In this document: in pieces, positions 1 through 11,600 of the stretch
Layout of the letters: each line of letters opens with the position of its first letter
How positions within the stretch are numbered: position 1 is the first letter of the stretch
Assembly: GCF_000733475.1 (NCBI RefSeq)
Contig: NZ_JPFK01000009.1
Coordinates: 166,479 to 230,478, forward strand
Origin: Mangrovimonas yunxiaonensis
GTDB taxonomy: Bacteria > Bacteroidota > Bacteroidia > Flavobacteriales > Flavobacteriaceae
DNA: 64,000 nucleotides
Direction of reading: 5' to 3'
Notes under the pieces: generated by a model
Seen by the model: the letters and a program-made list of their open reading frames with translations, nothing else
Database searches by the model: none
What the model was told of the DNA's origin: nothing
Translations under genes and position numbers: made by a program

Positions 1-167
1 TCTTGGTCCATGCTAGGCAACATGCCGCTTACTTGACCTAATAATGCTTTTGCTTCTGCATAATTGTTATTCTTTATAGCCTTCTCAGCTGTTTTTAATT
101 CTTTTTTCTGAGAAAAAGAAAAACTTGTTATTGCAAGTGCTAAAGCAACTACAACTTGTTTTTTCAT
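1..167 (-). CDS. Secreted TPR-type protein, N-terminal part only (cut by window edge)
   Basis: The visible 55 codons start with a signal peptide (MKKQVVVALALAITSFSFSQ) and continue into an amphipathic helical stretch, KTAEKAIKNNNYAEAKALL, that reads like the first tetratricopeptide repeat. The gene starts 10 nt downstream of the gyrA stop on the same strand, so the two are probably co-transcribed. TPR proteins of this kind are exported to the periplasm in flavobacteria and have no settled function. The rest of the gene lies outside the window, so the TPR assignment rests on one repeat only. Confidence 0.7.
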   Translation of the reverse strand, partial: MKKQVVVALALAITSFSFSQKKELKTAEKAIKNNNYAEAKALLGQVSGMLPSMDQ

Positions 168-177
168 TTTTTAAATT

Positions 178-2739
178 TTAGTTATCGTTATTGTTTTCTT
201 CGTGGTTATTATCAATAGCTGTGCCATCTTCTAAATTCACGCCATTTTCGTTTAAATCGTCATGCTCTATAGAGTCTTCATCGTAAACTACTTTGGCCAC
301 CGCAGCAATAGAGTCGCTGTTCTTTAGGTTAATAAGTCTAACCCCTTGAGTGGCACGCCCCATAGTACGTAAATCTGCAACATCCATTCTTATAGCAATG
401 CCCGATTTATTAATAATCATTAGACCGTCTTTATCAGACACACTCTTAATAGCTACCAAATTACCTGTTTTTTCTGTTACCGAAATGGTTTTTACACCTT
501 TTCCGCCACGGTTGGTAATGCGGTAAATTTCTTCACCTGTTTCTGGATCGTCAATAAAGGTACGCTTCCCATAGCCATTTTCAGAAACCACTAAAACGGT
601 CTCTTCTTGTGGGTCGTTAATGGTAATCATGCCTACAACTTCATCTTTATCGCTGGCCAAGGTAATACCGCGTACCCCAGAGGCACTCCTGCCCATAGGT
701 CGTGTTTTACTTTCTTCAAAACGAATGGCTTTACCAGACTTAACCGCCAACATAACTTGGCTGTCGCCTGTTGTTAGTTTGGCTTCTAATAGCTCGTCGC
801 CGTCTTTTATGGTAATGGCATTAATACCATTGGTTCTTGGGCGAGAATACTGCTCTAAAGATGTTTTTTTAACTTGCCCCTTTTTGGTGGCCATAATAAC
901 ATAATGGCTATTAATGTAATCCTCGTCCTTAAGGTCTTGTGTACAAATAAAGGCTTTTACCTTATCGTCTTGTTCAATATTAATTAGGTTTTGAACCGCG
1001 CGACCTTTAGAAGTTTTTGTGCCTTCTGGAATTTCGTACACACGCATCCAGAAGCATTTTCCTTTTTGGGTAAAGAAAATCATGTATTGGTGGTTGGTTC
1101 CCACAAAAAGATCTTCAAGGAAATCCTCATTTCTGGTTGTAGAGGCTTTCTGGCCTACACCTCCTCTATTTTGGGTTTTGTATTCCGATAGCGGGGTTCT
1201 TTTAATATACCCGGCATGAGAAATGGTAATAACCACTTTCTCGTCTGGAATCATATCTTCTATACTTAAATCGCCACCGGCATATTCTATGGTCGAGCGA
1301 CGCTCATCGCCATACTTTTCTTTTACTTCTAAAAGCTCATTTTTAATGATTTCCATTCGTCTATCCTTTTTATCAAGGATGTCTTTAAGGTCTTCAATGG
1401 TTTTTAAAAGCTCGTCGTATTCCGAACGCAACTTATCCTGCTCCAGTCCTGTTAACTGGCGTAAACGCATTTCTACAATGGCTCTGGCTTGGATTTCGGT
1501 TAGCTTAAAGCGTTCTATTAACTTCTCGCGGGCTTCCTCGGCGTTTGATGAGGCACGTATAAGTGCTATAACTTCATCTATATTATCCGAAGCAATAATT
1601 AATCCTTCTAAAATATGGGCGCGCTCTTCGGCTTTTCGCAATTCATATCGTGTACGGCGCACCACAACTTCGTGCCTGTGCTCTACAAAATAGTGTATTA
1701 AATCTTTAAGGTTAAGCAATTGTGGTCTTCCATTAACCAAGGCAATGTTGTTAACACTAAAAGAAGACTGCAAAGCAGTATACTTAAACAGTTTGTTTAG
1801 TACGATGTTTGGTATGGCATCGCGCTTTAATACGTAAACAATACGCATCCCGTTTCTGTCAGATTCGTCACGGATGGTAGAAATTCCTTCCAGCTTTTTA
1901 TCGTTAACCAAATCGGCAGTTTTCTTAATCATGTCTGCCTTATTTACCTGATAAGGTATTTCGGTAACGATAATGCACTCTCTTCCGTTAACTTCTTCTA
2001 TATTGGCGCGGCCTCGCATAACAATTCTACCACGACCAGTTTCAAAAGCTTCCTTTACGCCATCGTACCCGTAAATGGTACCACCTGTTGGAAAGTCTGG
2101 CGCTTTTACGTGGCTCATAAGGGCTTCTATCTCGATGTCTGGGTTTTCAATATACGCTACGGTACCGTCAACCACTTCGCTAATGTTGTGCGGTGGCATG
2201 TTGGTAGCCATACCTACGGCAATACCCGAAGCGCCGTTAACCAATAACCCAGGAATACGGGTCGGTAAAACAGTAGGCTCTTCTAGGGTGTCATCAAAAT
2301 TTAACCTGTGGTCAACTGTTTCTTTATCGATATCGGCAAGCATGTCTTCCGATATTTTACGCATTCTAGCCTCGGTATAACGCATTGCTGCGGGGCTATC
2401 GCCATCAATCGAACCAAAGTTTCCCTGTCCGTCAACCAGCATGTACCTAAGGCTCCACTCTTGGGCCATACGCACCATGGTATCGTAAACAGAGGTGTCG
2501 CCATGAGGGTGATACTTACCCAGTACCTCACCCACTATTCTTGCCGACTTTTTATAAGAACTGTTAGACCTTACTCCTAATTCGTGCATTCCAAAAAGCA
2601 CTCTCCTATGAACGGGTTTTAAACCATCACGCACATCGGGTAAGGCACGTGACACAATGACCGACATTGAATAATCAATGTAGGCTGACTTCATTTCATC
2701 TTCAATGTTAATAGGAATCAGTTTTTCTCCTTCTGCCAT
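178..2739 (-). CDS. gyrA: DNA gyrase subunit A
   Basis: Catalytic subunit of DNA gyrase, which with GyrB introduces negative supercoils using ATP. The 853-aa protein begins with the canonical region [22 protein letters not shown] and carries the breakage-reunion domain, including the quinolone-resistance region ([19 protein letters not shown]) and the active-site Tyr in [10 protein letters not shown] (about residue 121). A coiled coil (about 440-480) leads to the C-terminal beta-pinwheel with its GyrA-box-type motif QNRGGVGQK (about 525). The acidic tail ([10 protein letters not shown]) is typical. The QRDR has Ser-Val-Tyr-Asp in the usual positions; whether this affects drug response cannot be judged here. 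The gene is divergent from clpC and is followed by a TPR gene 10 nt downstream. Confidence 0.98.
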   Translation of the reverse strand: MAEGEKLIPINIEDEMKSAYIDYSMSVIVSRALPDVRDGLKPVHRRVLFGMHELGVRSNSSYKKSARIVGEVLGKYHPHGDTSVYDTMVRMAQEWSLRYMLVDGQGNFGSIDGDSPAAMRYTEARMRKISEDMLADIDKETVDHRLNFDDTLEEPTVLPTRIPGLLVNGASGIAVGMATNMPPHNISEVVDGTVAYIENPDIEIEALMSHVKAPDFPTGGTIYGYDGVKEAFETGRGRIVMRGRANIEEVNGRECIIVTEIPYQVNKADMIKKTADLVNDKKLEGISTIRDESDRNGMRIVYVLKRDAIPNIVLNKLFKYTALQSSFSVNNIALVNGRPQLLNLKDLIHYFVEHRHEVVVRRTRYELRKAEERAHILEGLIIASDNIDEVIALIRASSNAEEAREKLIERFKLTEIQARAIVEMRLRQLTGLEQDKLRSEYDELLKTIEDLKDILDKKDRRMEIIKNELLEVKEKYGDERRSTIEYAGGDLSIEDMIPDEKVVITISHAGYIKRTPLSEYKTQNRGGVGQKASTTRNEDFLEDLFVGTNHQYMIFFTQKGKCFWMRVYEIPEGTKTSKGRAVQNLINIEQDDKVKAFICTQDLKDEDYINSHYVIMATKKGQVKKTSLEQYSRPRTNGINAITIKDGDELLEAKLTTGDSQVMLAVKSGKAIRFEESKTRPMGRSASGVRGITLASDKDEVVGMITINDPQEETVLVVSENGYGKRTFIDDPETGEEIYRITNRGGKGVKTISVTEKTGNLVAIKSVSDKDGLMIINKSGIAIRMDVADLRTMGRATQGVRLINLKNSDSIAAVAKVVYDEDSIEHDDLNENGVNLEDGTAIDNNHEENNNDN

Positions 2740-2924
2740 ATATAAATTTCAATTAGTTTTTCAAATTTTCAAATCGTGCTAATATAACCATTTCAGTAGT
2801 AACAGCTAAGTTATCCCCTAGTAATTTTTAGGGTTTTTTATTAACAATATTCACCACTATTATTTAATAAGTATGATGTTAAAAATTTTGAAATCATAAG
2901 GTTTTTTTTGTCCTTTATCATATA

Positions 2925-2951
2925 TTGATTTAAATTAAGGTACAATATTTG
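2925..2951 (+). promoter_or_regulatory. Candidate Bacteroidota promoter for clpC
   Basis: TTG at 2925-2927 is followed after 16 nt by AATATTTG at 2944-2951, one mismatch from the Bacteroidota -7 consensus TAnnTTTG. It lies 49 nt before the clpC start in the 261-nt divergent gyrA/clpC gap. The remainder of that gap is AT-rich and shows no other feature; no perfect TAnnTTTG was found for gyrA. Confidence 0.35.
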
Positions 2952-2987
2952 TTTATGCTACTTTAATTATATTACTTTTTAATGTTG

Positions 2988-2995
2988 AAAGGAGA
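2988..2995 (+). promoter_or_regulatory. Shine-Dalgarno-like sequence before clpC
   Basis: AAAGGAGA ends 5 nt before the clpC ATG. This is a near-perfect anti-16S match and stands out because the other starts inspected in this window lack such a motif, as is usual in Bacteroidota. It supports the chosen start codon. Confidence 0.5.
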
Positions 2996-3000
2996 TTTTT

Positions 3001-5547
3001 ATGGATGATAATTTTTCGCCAAGAGTTAAAGATGTTATTGCTTTTAGCAAAGAAGAAGCCCTAAGGTTAGGCCACGACTTTATTGGCACCGAACACCTTA
3101 TGCTAGGCCTTTTACGCGACGGAAGCGGTAAGGCCATCAATATTTTAAACGCCCTAGAGGTCGATTTAAACCACCTGAGAAGAAAGGTCGAGATTTTAAG
3201 TCCGGCCAACCCCAACGTGTCGGTTGCAACAAACGAAAAGCGCAACCTACACCTTACAAGACAGGCCGAACGCGCCTTAAAAACCACGTTCCTAGAAGCC
3301 AAACTGTTTCAGAGTAACGCCATAAATACGGCGCATTTGCTGCTGTGTATTTTAAGAAACGAAAACGACCCGACTACCAAGTTGCTCAATAAATTAAAAG
3401 TAGATTACGACAACGTTAAAGAACAATTCAAGTTTATGATAACAAACGATGACGATTATATAGAACCAAGAGCTGAAGCTTTTGGGGATGACGATACCAC
3501 TTCTGAGGACGACGCTAAAGACAACTTGTTCAACTCCCCGTCTTCGAAGTCCACCAAAAAATCCAAAACCCCTGTTTTAGATAATTTTGGAAGGGATTTA
3601 ACGGCCTTAGCCGAAGAAGGCAAACTCGACCCTGTTGTGGGGCGCGAAAAGGAAATAGAACGGGTTTCACAGGTTTTAAGCAGACGTAAAAAGAACAACC
3701 CCCTATTAATTGGTGAGCCCGGGGTAGGTAAAAGTGCTATTGCCGAAGGGCTGGCCAACCGCATTGTTAAACGAAAAGTCTCTAGAATACTTTTTGGCAA
3801 ACGCGTGGTAACCCTAGACCTAGCCAGTTTGGTGGCAGGCACAAAGTACAGAGGCCAGTTCGAGGAGCGCATGAAAGCCGTAATGAACGAACTGGAAAAA
3901 AATGACGACATCATTCTATTTATAGACGAAATCCATACCATTGTTGGTGCCGGTGGCGCTACAGGAAGTCTAGACGCCTCCAACATGTTTAAACCAGCAT
4001 TGGCCAGAGGGGAAATACAATGTGTTGGTGCCACAACTTTAGACGAATACCGCCAGTATATCGAAAAAGATGGCGCCTTAGAACGCCGTTTTCAAAAAGT
4101 AATTGTCGAGCCCACCTCGGTAGAAGAAACCATAGAAATCCTAAACAACATTAAGGAAAAATATGAAGAACACCACAATGTAGACTACACTCCAGAGGCA
4201 ATCGAAGCTTGCGTTAAGTTAACCAACCGGTACATGACAGACCGCTTTTTACCAGACAAGGCTATTGATGCTCTAGACGAAGCCGGTTCGCGGGTACACA
4301 TAAAAAACATTGATGTCCCTAAGCAAATCCTCGATCTGGAAAAACAGCTTGAAGAGGTTAAGGAAACCAAAAGCTCTGTTGTTAAAAAGCAAAAATATGA
4401 AGAAGCCGCCAAGTTACGCGACGACGAAAAGCGTTTGGAAAAAGAATTGGCTGTAGCTCAAGAAAAATGGGAAGCAGAGACCAAATTGCACCGTGAGATT
4501 GTAAGTGAAGATAATGTTGCCGATGTGGTGTCGATGATGACAGGAATTCCAGTAAACAGAATTGCACAAACAGAAAGCAACAAACTAGCCAAACTACCCG
4601 AATTAATTAAAGGCAAGGTTATTGGGCAAGACGAGGCTGTCTCTAAAGTTGTTAAGGCCATTCAGCGTAACCGAGCCGGCCTTAAAGATCCCAACAAACC
4701 CATTGGATCGTTTATCTTTCTAGGCCAGACAGGTGTTGGTAAAACACAATTAGCTAAAGTGCTCTCTAAGCAACTGTTCGACAGCGAAGACTCGCTTATT
4801 AGAATAGACATGAGTGAGTATATGGAAAAATTCGCAATCTCTAGATTGGTTGGAGCACCTCCAGGCTATGTGGGCTATGAAGAAGGCGGACAACTTACCG
4901 AAAAAGTAAGACGCAAACCCTATGCTGTTGTTCTTTTAGATGAAATTGAAAAAGCCCACCCAGATGTTTTCAACATGCTATTGCAAGTTTTAGACGACGG
5001 GTATTTAACAGACAGCTTAGGAAGAAAAATAGATTTTAGAAACACCATTATTATTATGACCTCAAACATTGGGGCCAGAAAACTTAAGGATTTTGGAGCC
5101 GGCGTTGGCTTTGGAACATCAGCACAAAAAGCACAAGCCGATGCGAATGCTAGAAGCGTGATAGAAAACGCCCTTAAAAAGGCCTTTGCGCCCGAATTCT
5201 TAAATAGAATTGACGATGTTGTGGTGTTTAACGCCCTTGAAAAAGAAGACATCCACAAAATTATCGATATCGAGCTTGAAAAACTCTTTATCAGAATTAA
5301 AGCCCTAGGCTACCACCTAACCTTAACCAAAAAGGCTAAAGATTATATTGCCGACAAAGGTTTTGACAAGCAATATGGTGCTAGACCGCTTAAAAGAGCG
5401 ATTCAGAAATACATTGAAGACCGCTTGGCCGAAGAAATTATAAACGCTAAAATTAAAGATGGCGATACGATTGTTATGGACTTAGATGAAGCCGCTTCAG
5501 AACTGGTTATAACCATTGAAAAACCCGAAGAAAAAGCAGAATCGTAA
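3001..5547 (+). CDS. clpC: ATP-dependent Clp protease ATP-binding subunit ClpC
   Basis: Class I AAA+ unfoldase that feeds substrates to ClpP or acts as a disaggregase in the cytoplasm. The 848-aa protein has an N-terminal Clp repeat domain (residues 1-145), an acidic Ser/Lys-rich linker (150-192), AAA domain 1 with Walker A GEPGVGKS (238-245) and Walker B ILFIDEIHT, a short UVR-like middle segment (KQKYEEAAKLRDDEKRLEKE, about 463-482), and AAA domain 2 with Walker A GQTGVGKT (about 575-582) and Walker B VVLLDEIEKAHP. The short middle domain separates it from ClpB, which has a long coiled-coil M domain. It is monocistronic, followed by a strong terminator. A canonical SD sequence sits just upstream. 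Confidence 0.95.
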   Translation: MDDNFSPRVKDVIAFSKEEALRLGHDFIGTEHLMLGLLRDGSGKAINILNALEVDLNHLRRKVEILSPANPNVSVATNEKRNLHLTRQAERALKTTFLEAKLFQSNAINTAHLLLCILRNENDPTTKLLNKLKVDYDNVKEQFKFMITNDDDYIEPRAEAFGDDDTTSEDDAKDNLFNSPSSKSTKKSKTPVLDNFGRDLTALAEEGKLDPVVGREKEIERVSQVLSRRKKNNPLLIGEPGVGKSAIAEGLANRIVKRKVSRILFGKRVVTLDLASLVAGTKYRGQFEERMKAVMNELEKNDDIILFIDEIHTIVGAGGATGSLDASNMFKPALARGEIQCVGATTLDEYRQYIEKDGALERRFQKVIVEPTSVEETIEILNNIKEKYEEHHNVDYTPEAIEACVKLTNRYMTDRFLPDKAIDALDEAGSRVHIKNIDVPKQILDLEKQLEEVKETKSSVVKKQKYEEAAKLRDDEKRLEKELAVAQEKWEAETKLHREIVSEDNVADVVSMMTGIPVNRIAQTESNKLAKLPELIKGKVIGQDEAVSKVVKAIQRNRAGLKDPNKPIGSFIFLGQTGVGKTQLAKVLSKQLFDSEDSLIRIDMSEYMEKFAISRLVGAPPGYVGYEEGGQLTEKVRRKPYAVVLLDEIEKAHPDVFNMLLQVLDDGYLTDSLGRKIDFRNTIIIMTSNIGARKLKDFGAGVGFGTSAQKAQADANARSVIENALKKAFAPEFLNRIDDVVVFNALEKEDIHKIIDIELEKLFIRIKALGYHLTLTKKAKDYIADKGFDKQYGARPLKRAIQKYIEDRLAEEIINAKIKDGDTIVMDLDEAASELVITIEKPEEKAES

Positions 5548-5567
5548 TATAAGAAAACCCTGATAAC

Positions 5568-5598
5568 AAAAAAGCCTGGAATAATCCAGGCTTTTTTT
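5568..5598 (+). terminator. Intrinsic terminator of clpC
   Basis: A 13-bp hairpin stem (AAAAAAGCCTGGA paired with TCCAGGCTTTTTT, loop ATAA) begins about 20 nt after the clpC stop and ends in a run of seven T. Confidence 0.9.
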
Positions 5599-5615
5599 AT
5601 GGCGTTTTACAACAT

Positions 5616-5644
5616 AAAAAAGGGCGGTTAATACCGCCCTTTTA
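5616..5644 (-). terminator. Terminator of the 2123-aa repeat protein gene (bidirectional)
   Basis: The palindrome AGGGCGGTTAATACCGCCCT is flanked by A5 on the left and T4 on the right, so it can end transcription from either side. It lies about 25 nt beyond the stop codon of the minus-strand giant gene and is its natural terminator. Confidence 0.8.
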
Positions 5645-5669
5645 CAATTAAACTATTTGCTGCTACCAA

Positions 5670-8600
5670 CTAGCGTTGTTCTGAACTAGAAGAAACAATC
5701 TTCTTAGTTAAAACACCCTTATCGGTAGTTAATCTTACAAAATACATTTGATCATTTGCTCTGCTCAGATCAATTTTAGTAGTTCCTAAGCTGTTAGCCA
5801 CATACTTGATGTTATCAAGACTTGTAACCAAAGTTCCTTTCACATCGTATACATCAATTCTAACATTGGTATCATAGTCAAATTGATAAGCGATGTTCAC
5901 CTCATGCTCAAATGGCACAGGGTACGCTGTAAAGGTTGTATTGCGAACAGCAGGTAAATCGTCGCCTCCATCTGCTTCCGGTGCACAGTCAATGGCATCG
6001 TAGCTATTAGGATCAGGGATAAACTCACCTGTATTCCATGGCGAACAATGACACATTACTTCGCAGGTTACTGCATGCACAATAACGTTTATTGGACCAG
6101 AAGCTGCAATAGGACCAACCGTATACGTTGTAACATGGTCTAAATCATCAGCAACAACAGTATATTGTCCAGGTGCTACAGTTTCTGCACCATTACTCAA
6201 TACCGGATACGGATCGCAGCCTACGTACACATGAGCTTCGTTCATAACATAATTGTACCAATTATCACCAGAGCTGTTCATCATGTAGGTTACGGTAACC
6301 TCTCCATTCAAATATGCGATCTCAGCAACACCTACATGTGTTCCCGTATCGGCATCGCAATGTGCCGCTCCAGCATATAAATCTATGGTATAAATGCCTT
6401 CCGTTTCAAAATGGTTGTACCATCCCCAACGAGAGAAACCATCTTCAATAAAGCAATTGCTGTTTCCATTAGGATCCATACCAAAGGCGGTTTCACAATT
6501 GTCATACTCATCGTAGTATCTTTCAATGGTTATGGTCTCTGTTACAGAGTTACCACAATCATCTGTTGCAGTAAACACATAGTCTTGGTATTGAACACAA
6601 TCGCCTTGAATAAAGTTACTACCCGAAACAGTTAATGTTCCTCCACTAGCACAGTTATCTGTCCAGTTAGCTGTTAATGTAGCTGGGAATGCATCATTAC
6701 ACAATGTGGTTTCTACTTCTTGTGGAAGCGTGATGACAGGATCTGTTTGATCGCTTCCGTTGTGGATGATCTCCTCGCCTTCTAAAGCGTTACCGCAGTT
6801 ATCTACTACTTCGTAAGTGTATGTTAGTGTCCAAGCACAGTCGGTGCCTGTTACTGCAGTACCCGTTAGGTTTACCGTAACATCGTTACAATCGTCTGTA
6901 TAGTTTAAAGCTACAGCATCAGCATCGAATGGTAATTCAGATTCAGCATCGGCCATACAACCGTTGTGATTAGCCTCACCTTGTGGTGCTGTGCCTGTTG
7001 GCGCATCTTGGTCGCTTCCGTTATGGATAAGCTCCTCGCCTTCTAAAGCGTTACCGCAGTTGTCTACTACCTCGTAAGTGTACGTTAGTGTCCAAGCACA
7101 ATCGGTGCCTGTTACTGCAGTACCCGTTAGGTTTACCGTAACATCGTTACAATCGTCTGTATAGTTTAAGGCTACAGCATCAGCATCGAATGGTAATTCA
7201 GATTCTGCATCGGCCATACAACCGTTGTGGTTGGCTTCACCTTGTGGTGCTGTTCCTGTTGGCGCATCTTGGTCGCTTCCGTTGTGGATAAGCTCCTCGC
7301 CTTCTAAAGCGTTACCGCAGTTGTCTACTACTTCGTAAGTGTACGTTAGTGTCCAAGCACAATCGGTGCCTGTTACTTCGGTGCCTGTTAGGTTTACCGC
7401 AACATCGTTACAATCGTCTGTATAGTTTAAGGCTACAGCATCAGCATCGAATGGTAATTCAGATTCTGCATCGGCCATACAACCGTTGTGATTAGCCTCA
7501 CCTTGTGGTGCTGTGCCTGTTGGTGCGTCTTGGTCGCTTCCGTTGTGGATAAGCTCCTCGCCTTCTAAAGCGTTACCGCAGTTGTCCACTACTTCGTAAG
7601 TGTATGTTAGCGTCCAAGCACAATCGGTGCCTGTTACTGCAGTACCTGTTAGGTTTACCGTAACATCGTTACAGTCGTCTGTATAGTTTAAGGCTACAGC
7701 TTCAGCATCGAATGGCAATTCAGATTCTGCATCGGCCATACAACCGTTGTGGTTAGCTTCGCCTTGTGGTGCTGTGCCTGTTGGTGCGTCTTGATCGCTT
7801 CCGTTGTGGATTAACTCCTCGCCTTCTAAAGCGTTACCACAGTTGTCCACTACTTCGTAAGTGTATGTTAGCGTCCAAGCACAATCGGTGCCTGTTACTT
7901 CGGTTCCTGTTAGGTTTACCGTAACATCGTTACAATCGTCTGTATAGTTTAAGGCTACAGCATCAGCATCGAATGGTAATTCAGATTCTGCATCGGCCAT
8001 ACAACCGTTGTGGTTAGCTTCGCCTTGTGGTGCTGTGCCTGTTGGTGCGTTTTGATCGCTTCCGTTGTGGATTAACTCCTCGCCTTCTAAAGCGTTACCG
8101 CAGTTGTCCACTACTTCGTAAGTGTATGTTAGCGTCCAAGCACAATCGGTGCCTGTTACTTCGGTTCCTGTTAGGTTTACCGTAACATCGTTACAATCGT
8201 CTGTATAGTTTAAGGCTACAGCATCAGCATCGAATGGTAATTCAGATTCAGCATCGGCCATACAACCGTTGTGGTTAGCCTCACCTTGTGGTGCTGTTCC
8301 TGTTGGTGCGTCTTGATCGCTTCCGTTGTGGATAAGCTCCTCGCCTTCTAAAGCGTTACCGCAGTTGTCTACTACTTCGTAAGTGTACGTTAGTGTCCAA
8401 GCACAATCGGTGCCTGTTACTGCAGTACCCGTTAGGTTTACCGTAACATCGTTACAATCGTCTGTATAGTTTAAGGCTACAGCATCAGCATCGAACGGCA
8501 GTTCAGTTTCCGCATCGGCCATACAACCGTTGTGGTTGGCTTCGCCTTGTGGTGCTGTGCCTGTTGGCGCATCTTGGTCGCTTCCGTTGTGGATAAGCTC

Positions 8601-11600
8601 CTCGCCTTCTAAAGCGTTACCGCAGTTGTCTACTACTTCGTAAGTGTACGTTAGTGTCCAAGCACAATCGGTGCCTGTTACTGCAGTACCCGTTAGGTTT
8701 ACCGTAACATCGTTACAATCGTCTGTATAGTTTAAGGCTACAGCATCAGCATCGAACGGCAGTTCAGTTTCCGCATCGGCCATACAACCGTTGTGGTTGG
8801 CTTCGCCTTGTGGTGCTGTGCCTGTTGGCGCATCTTGGTCGCTTCCGTTGTGGATAAGCTCCTCGCCTTCTAAAGCGTTACCGCAGTTGTCTACTACTTC
8901 GTAAGTGTGCGTTAGTGTCCAAGCACAATCGGTGCCTGTTCCTGCAGTACCCGTTAGGTTTACCGTATCATCGTTACAGTCGTCTGTATAGTTTAAGGCT
9001 ACAGCATCAGCATCGAATGGCAATTCAGATTCTGCATCGGCCATACAACCGTTGTGGTTAGCTTCGCCTTGTGGTGCTGTGCCTGTTGGTGCGTCTTGAT
9101 CGCTTCCGTTGTGGATTAACTCCTCGCCTTCTAAAGCATTACCACAGTTGTCCACTACTTCGTAAGTGTACGTTAGTGTCCAAGCACAGTCGGTGCCTGT
9201 TACTGCAGTACCCGTTAGGTTTACCGTAACATCGTTACAATCGTCTGTATAGTTTAAGGCTACAGCATCAGCATCGAATGGCAATTCAGATTCTGCATCG
9301 GCCATACAACCGTTGTGGTTGGCTTCGCCTTGTGGTGCTGTTCCCGTTGGTGCATCTTGGTCACTTCCGTTGTGGATCAGCTCCTCGCCTTCTAAAGCGT
9401 TACCACAGTTGTCCACTACCTCGTAAGTGTACGTTAGTGTCCAAGCACAGTCGGTGCCTGTTACTTCGGTGCCTGTTAGGTTTACCGTAACATCGTTACA
9501 GTCGTCTGTATAGTTTAAAGCTACAGCATCAGCATCGAACGGCAGTTCAGATTCTGCATCGGCCATACAACCGTTGTGGTTGGCTTCGCCTTGTGGTGCT
9601 GTGCCTGTTGGCGCATCTTGGTCGCTTCCGTTGTGGATAAGCTCCTCGCCTTCTAAAGCGTTACCGCAGTTGTCCACTACCTCGTAAGTGTACGTTAGTG
9701 TCCAAGCACAATCGGTGCCTGTTACTGCAGTACCCGTTAGATTTACCGTAACATCGTTACAGTCGTCTGTATAGTTTAAGGCTACAGCATCGGCATCGAA
9801 TGGCAATTCAGATTCTGCATCGGCCATACAACCGTTGTGGTTGGCTTCGCCTTGTGGTGCTGTGCCTGTTGGTGCATCTTGGTCGCTTCCGTTGTGGATC
9901 AGCTCCTCGCCTTCTAAAGCGTTACCGCAGTTGTCCACTACTTCGTAAGTGTACGTTAATGTCCAAGCACAGTCGGTGCCTGTTACTTCGGTTCCTGTTA
10001 GGTTTACCGTAACGTCTTGTCCGCAATTATCGCTATAATTAGCGGCTATTGTATCAGCATCGAATGGTAATTCAGTTTCCGCATCGGCCACACAACCGTT
10101 ATGGTTGGCTTCACCTTGTGGTGCTGTTCCTGTTGGTGCAGCATCATCTGGAAGTACGGTAAACGTCGCTTCGCACGATTCTACTTGCTCACACTCATCT
10201 GTTACTGTAACTCCAATGGTTACGATACCTCCAGTACATGAATCGAACGTTGGAAGCGTGTAAGTTTCTGGATCGATAACCTCGTCATCTGCTGTCCAAA
10301 CCACATCTAATTCCCCTTGGCCACCGCCATAAGTAAACGCATCAAACCAATCGGCTAATTCTTGAGCAATAAATTCATTCGTAGCGCAAGCTTGAATTTC
10401 ATTATTGCTAGGACAAGACACCTCTACTACAGGAGGAATAATTTCTATGACTTCTTTAGTATAGGAGCTTGAACATCCTGTTCCCGGACCATTAATACCT
10501 GGAGCAGTAACTACTACAGTATAAAATCCAGGTTCGTAAACCACCAGCTCGTTTGTAGTACCTAAAATGGTATTGGGGTCGTTTTCATTATACCACTCAA
10601 ATTGTAAACCAAAAGGTACATTGGCAACCGCTGTTAAGGTTGTCGATTCGTCATTACATTCTAAATCGTCCCCTGTAATTTCAACTTCGGTTTCTTGAAT
10701 GTTTCCAAAAGGAAATGGTCCTGCCAAATCTTTTAATTCGGAAGTAAAAGAAGCCGACGAGCGCGTTTTAATCATAACACCACCAAATAATGGTTGGCAA
10801 TCGCCATTAACCAATGTTGTGGCATCTAGGCCAAACTGTGTTAGGTTTAAACCGAATTCAACAAAAGAATTTTCGGCATAAACATCATAATTATTGGCTT
10901 GGGGGCCAAACTTTGTACCAAACTCACTAGCATCAACATCGCCACCATTCATGGTAGCAAAAGCAACCGTGTTGTTTAAAGTACCATCATACAATTCGAT
11001 TTCGGCATACCCGTAACCATTGGCAAGGTCGCCAGACTCGAAAATAGGTTGTCCGTTTCCGCCAATTACAAAACGGAAATTATAGCCACTTTGTCCTGTT
11101 CCAACCAAACTATTATACGCTTGAATGCTTCCTCCCGGAAGGTTGTTAGGGTTAATCCACACGTAAATATGGCCGATGATCTCTACTCCACCATTTTCAA
11201 AATCCAAAGCAATAATCATATCGCCCAAAGAAGACACATGACCGTTGGCATCAAATTCCCATGCTGTATGGTTTCCGGTAGCGGGATCGCCTGTTCCTGT
11301 TAACTGGTTTGTAGCGGTATCGTAACTTACTTCTGAACGGAATAATTCAAAATCTAAATAGGCCGAACCATCAGCAGAACGTGTTGAAGCGCCTATAAAC
11401 GCCCAAAGATCGCCTCCAAACGGGTTGGTTTGGTCTACAACCTCACGGCGTAAATGCGCCATGGCATCTATAATATCGTTTTTCGCCGGGTTAGATCCAG
11501 TGATGATATTCCAAGAAGCCGGGTTATCGGCATTCTTGTTAGAGCCTCCCTTAAAAATTGAAAAATCATCTTGATTGCCCGCATAATGTGGGTCACGAAT

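Noticed and set aside
9278..10012. Two near-identical 70-codon plus-strand frames (9278-9490 and 9800-10012)
   Set aside because: They recur because the 261-bp repeat recurs; they are antisense to the giant gene.
6747..10142. CRISPR array
   Set aside because: Repeat units of 261 bp, and likewise 228 and 48 bp elsewhere, are contiguous, in frame and coding, with no spacers; no cas genes are present.
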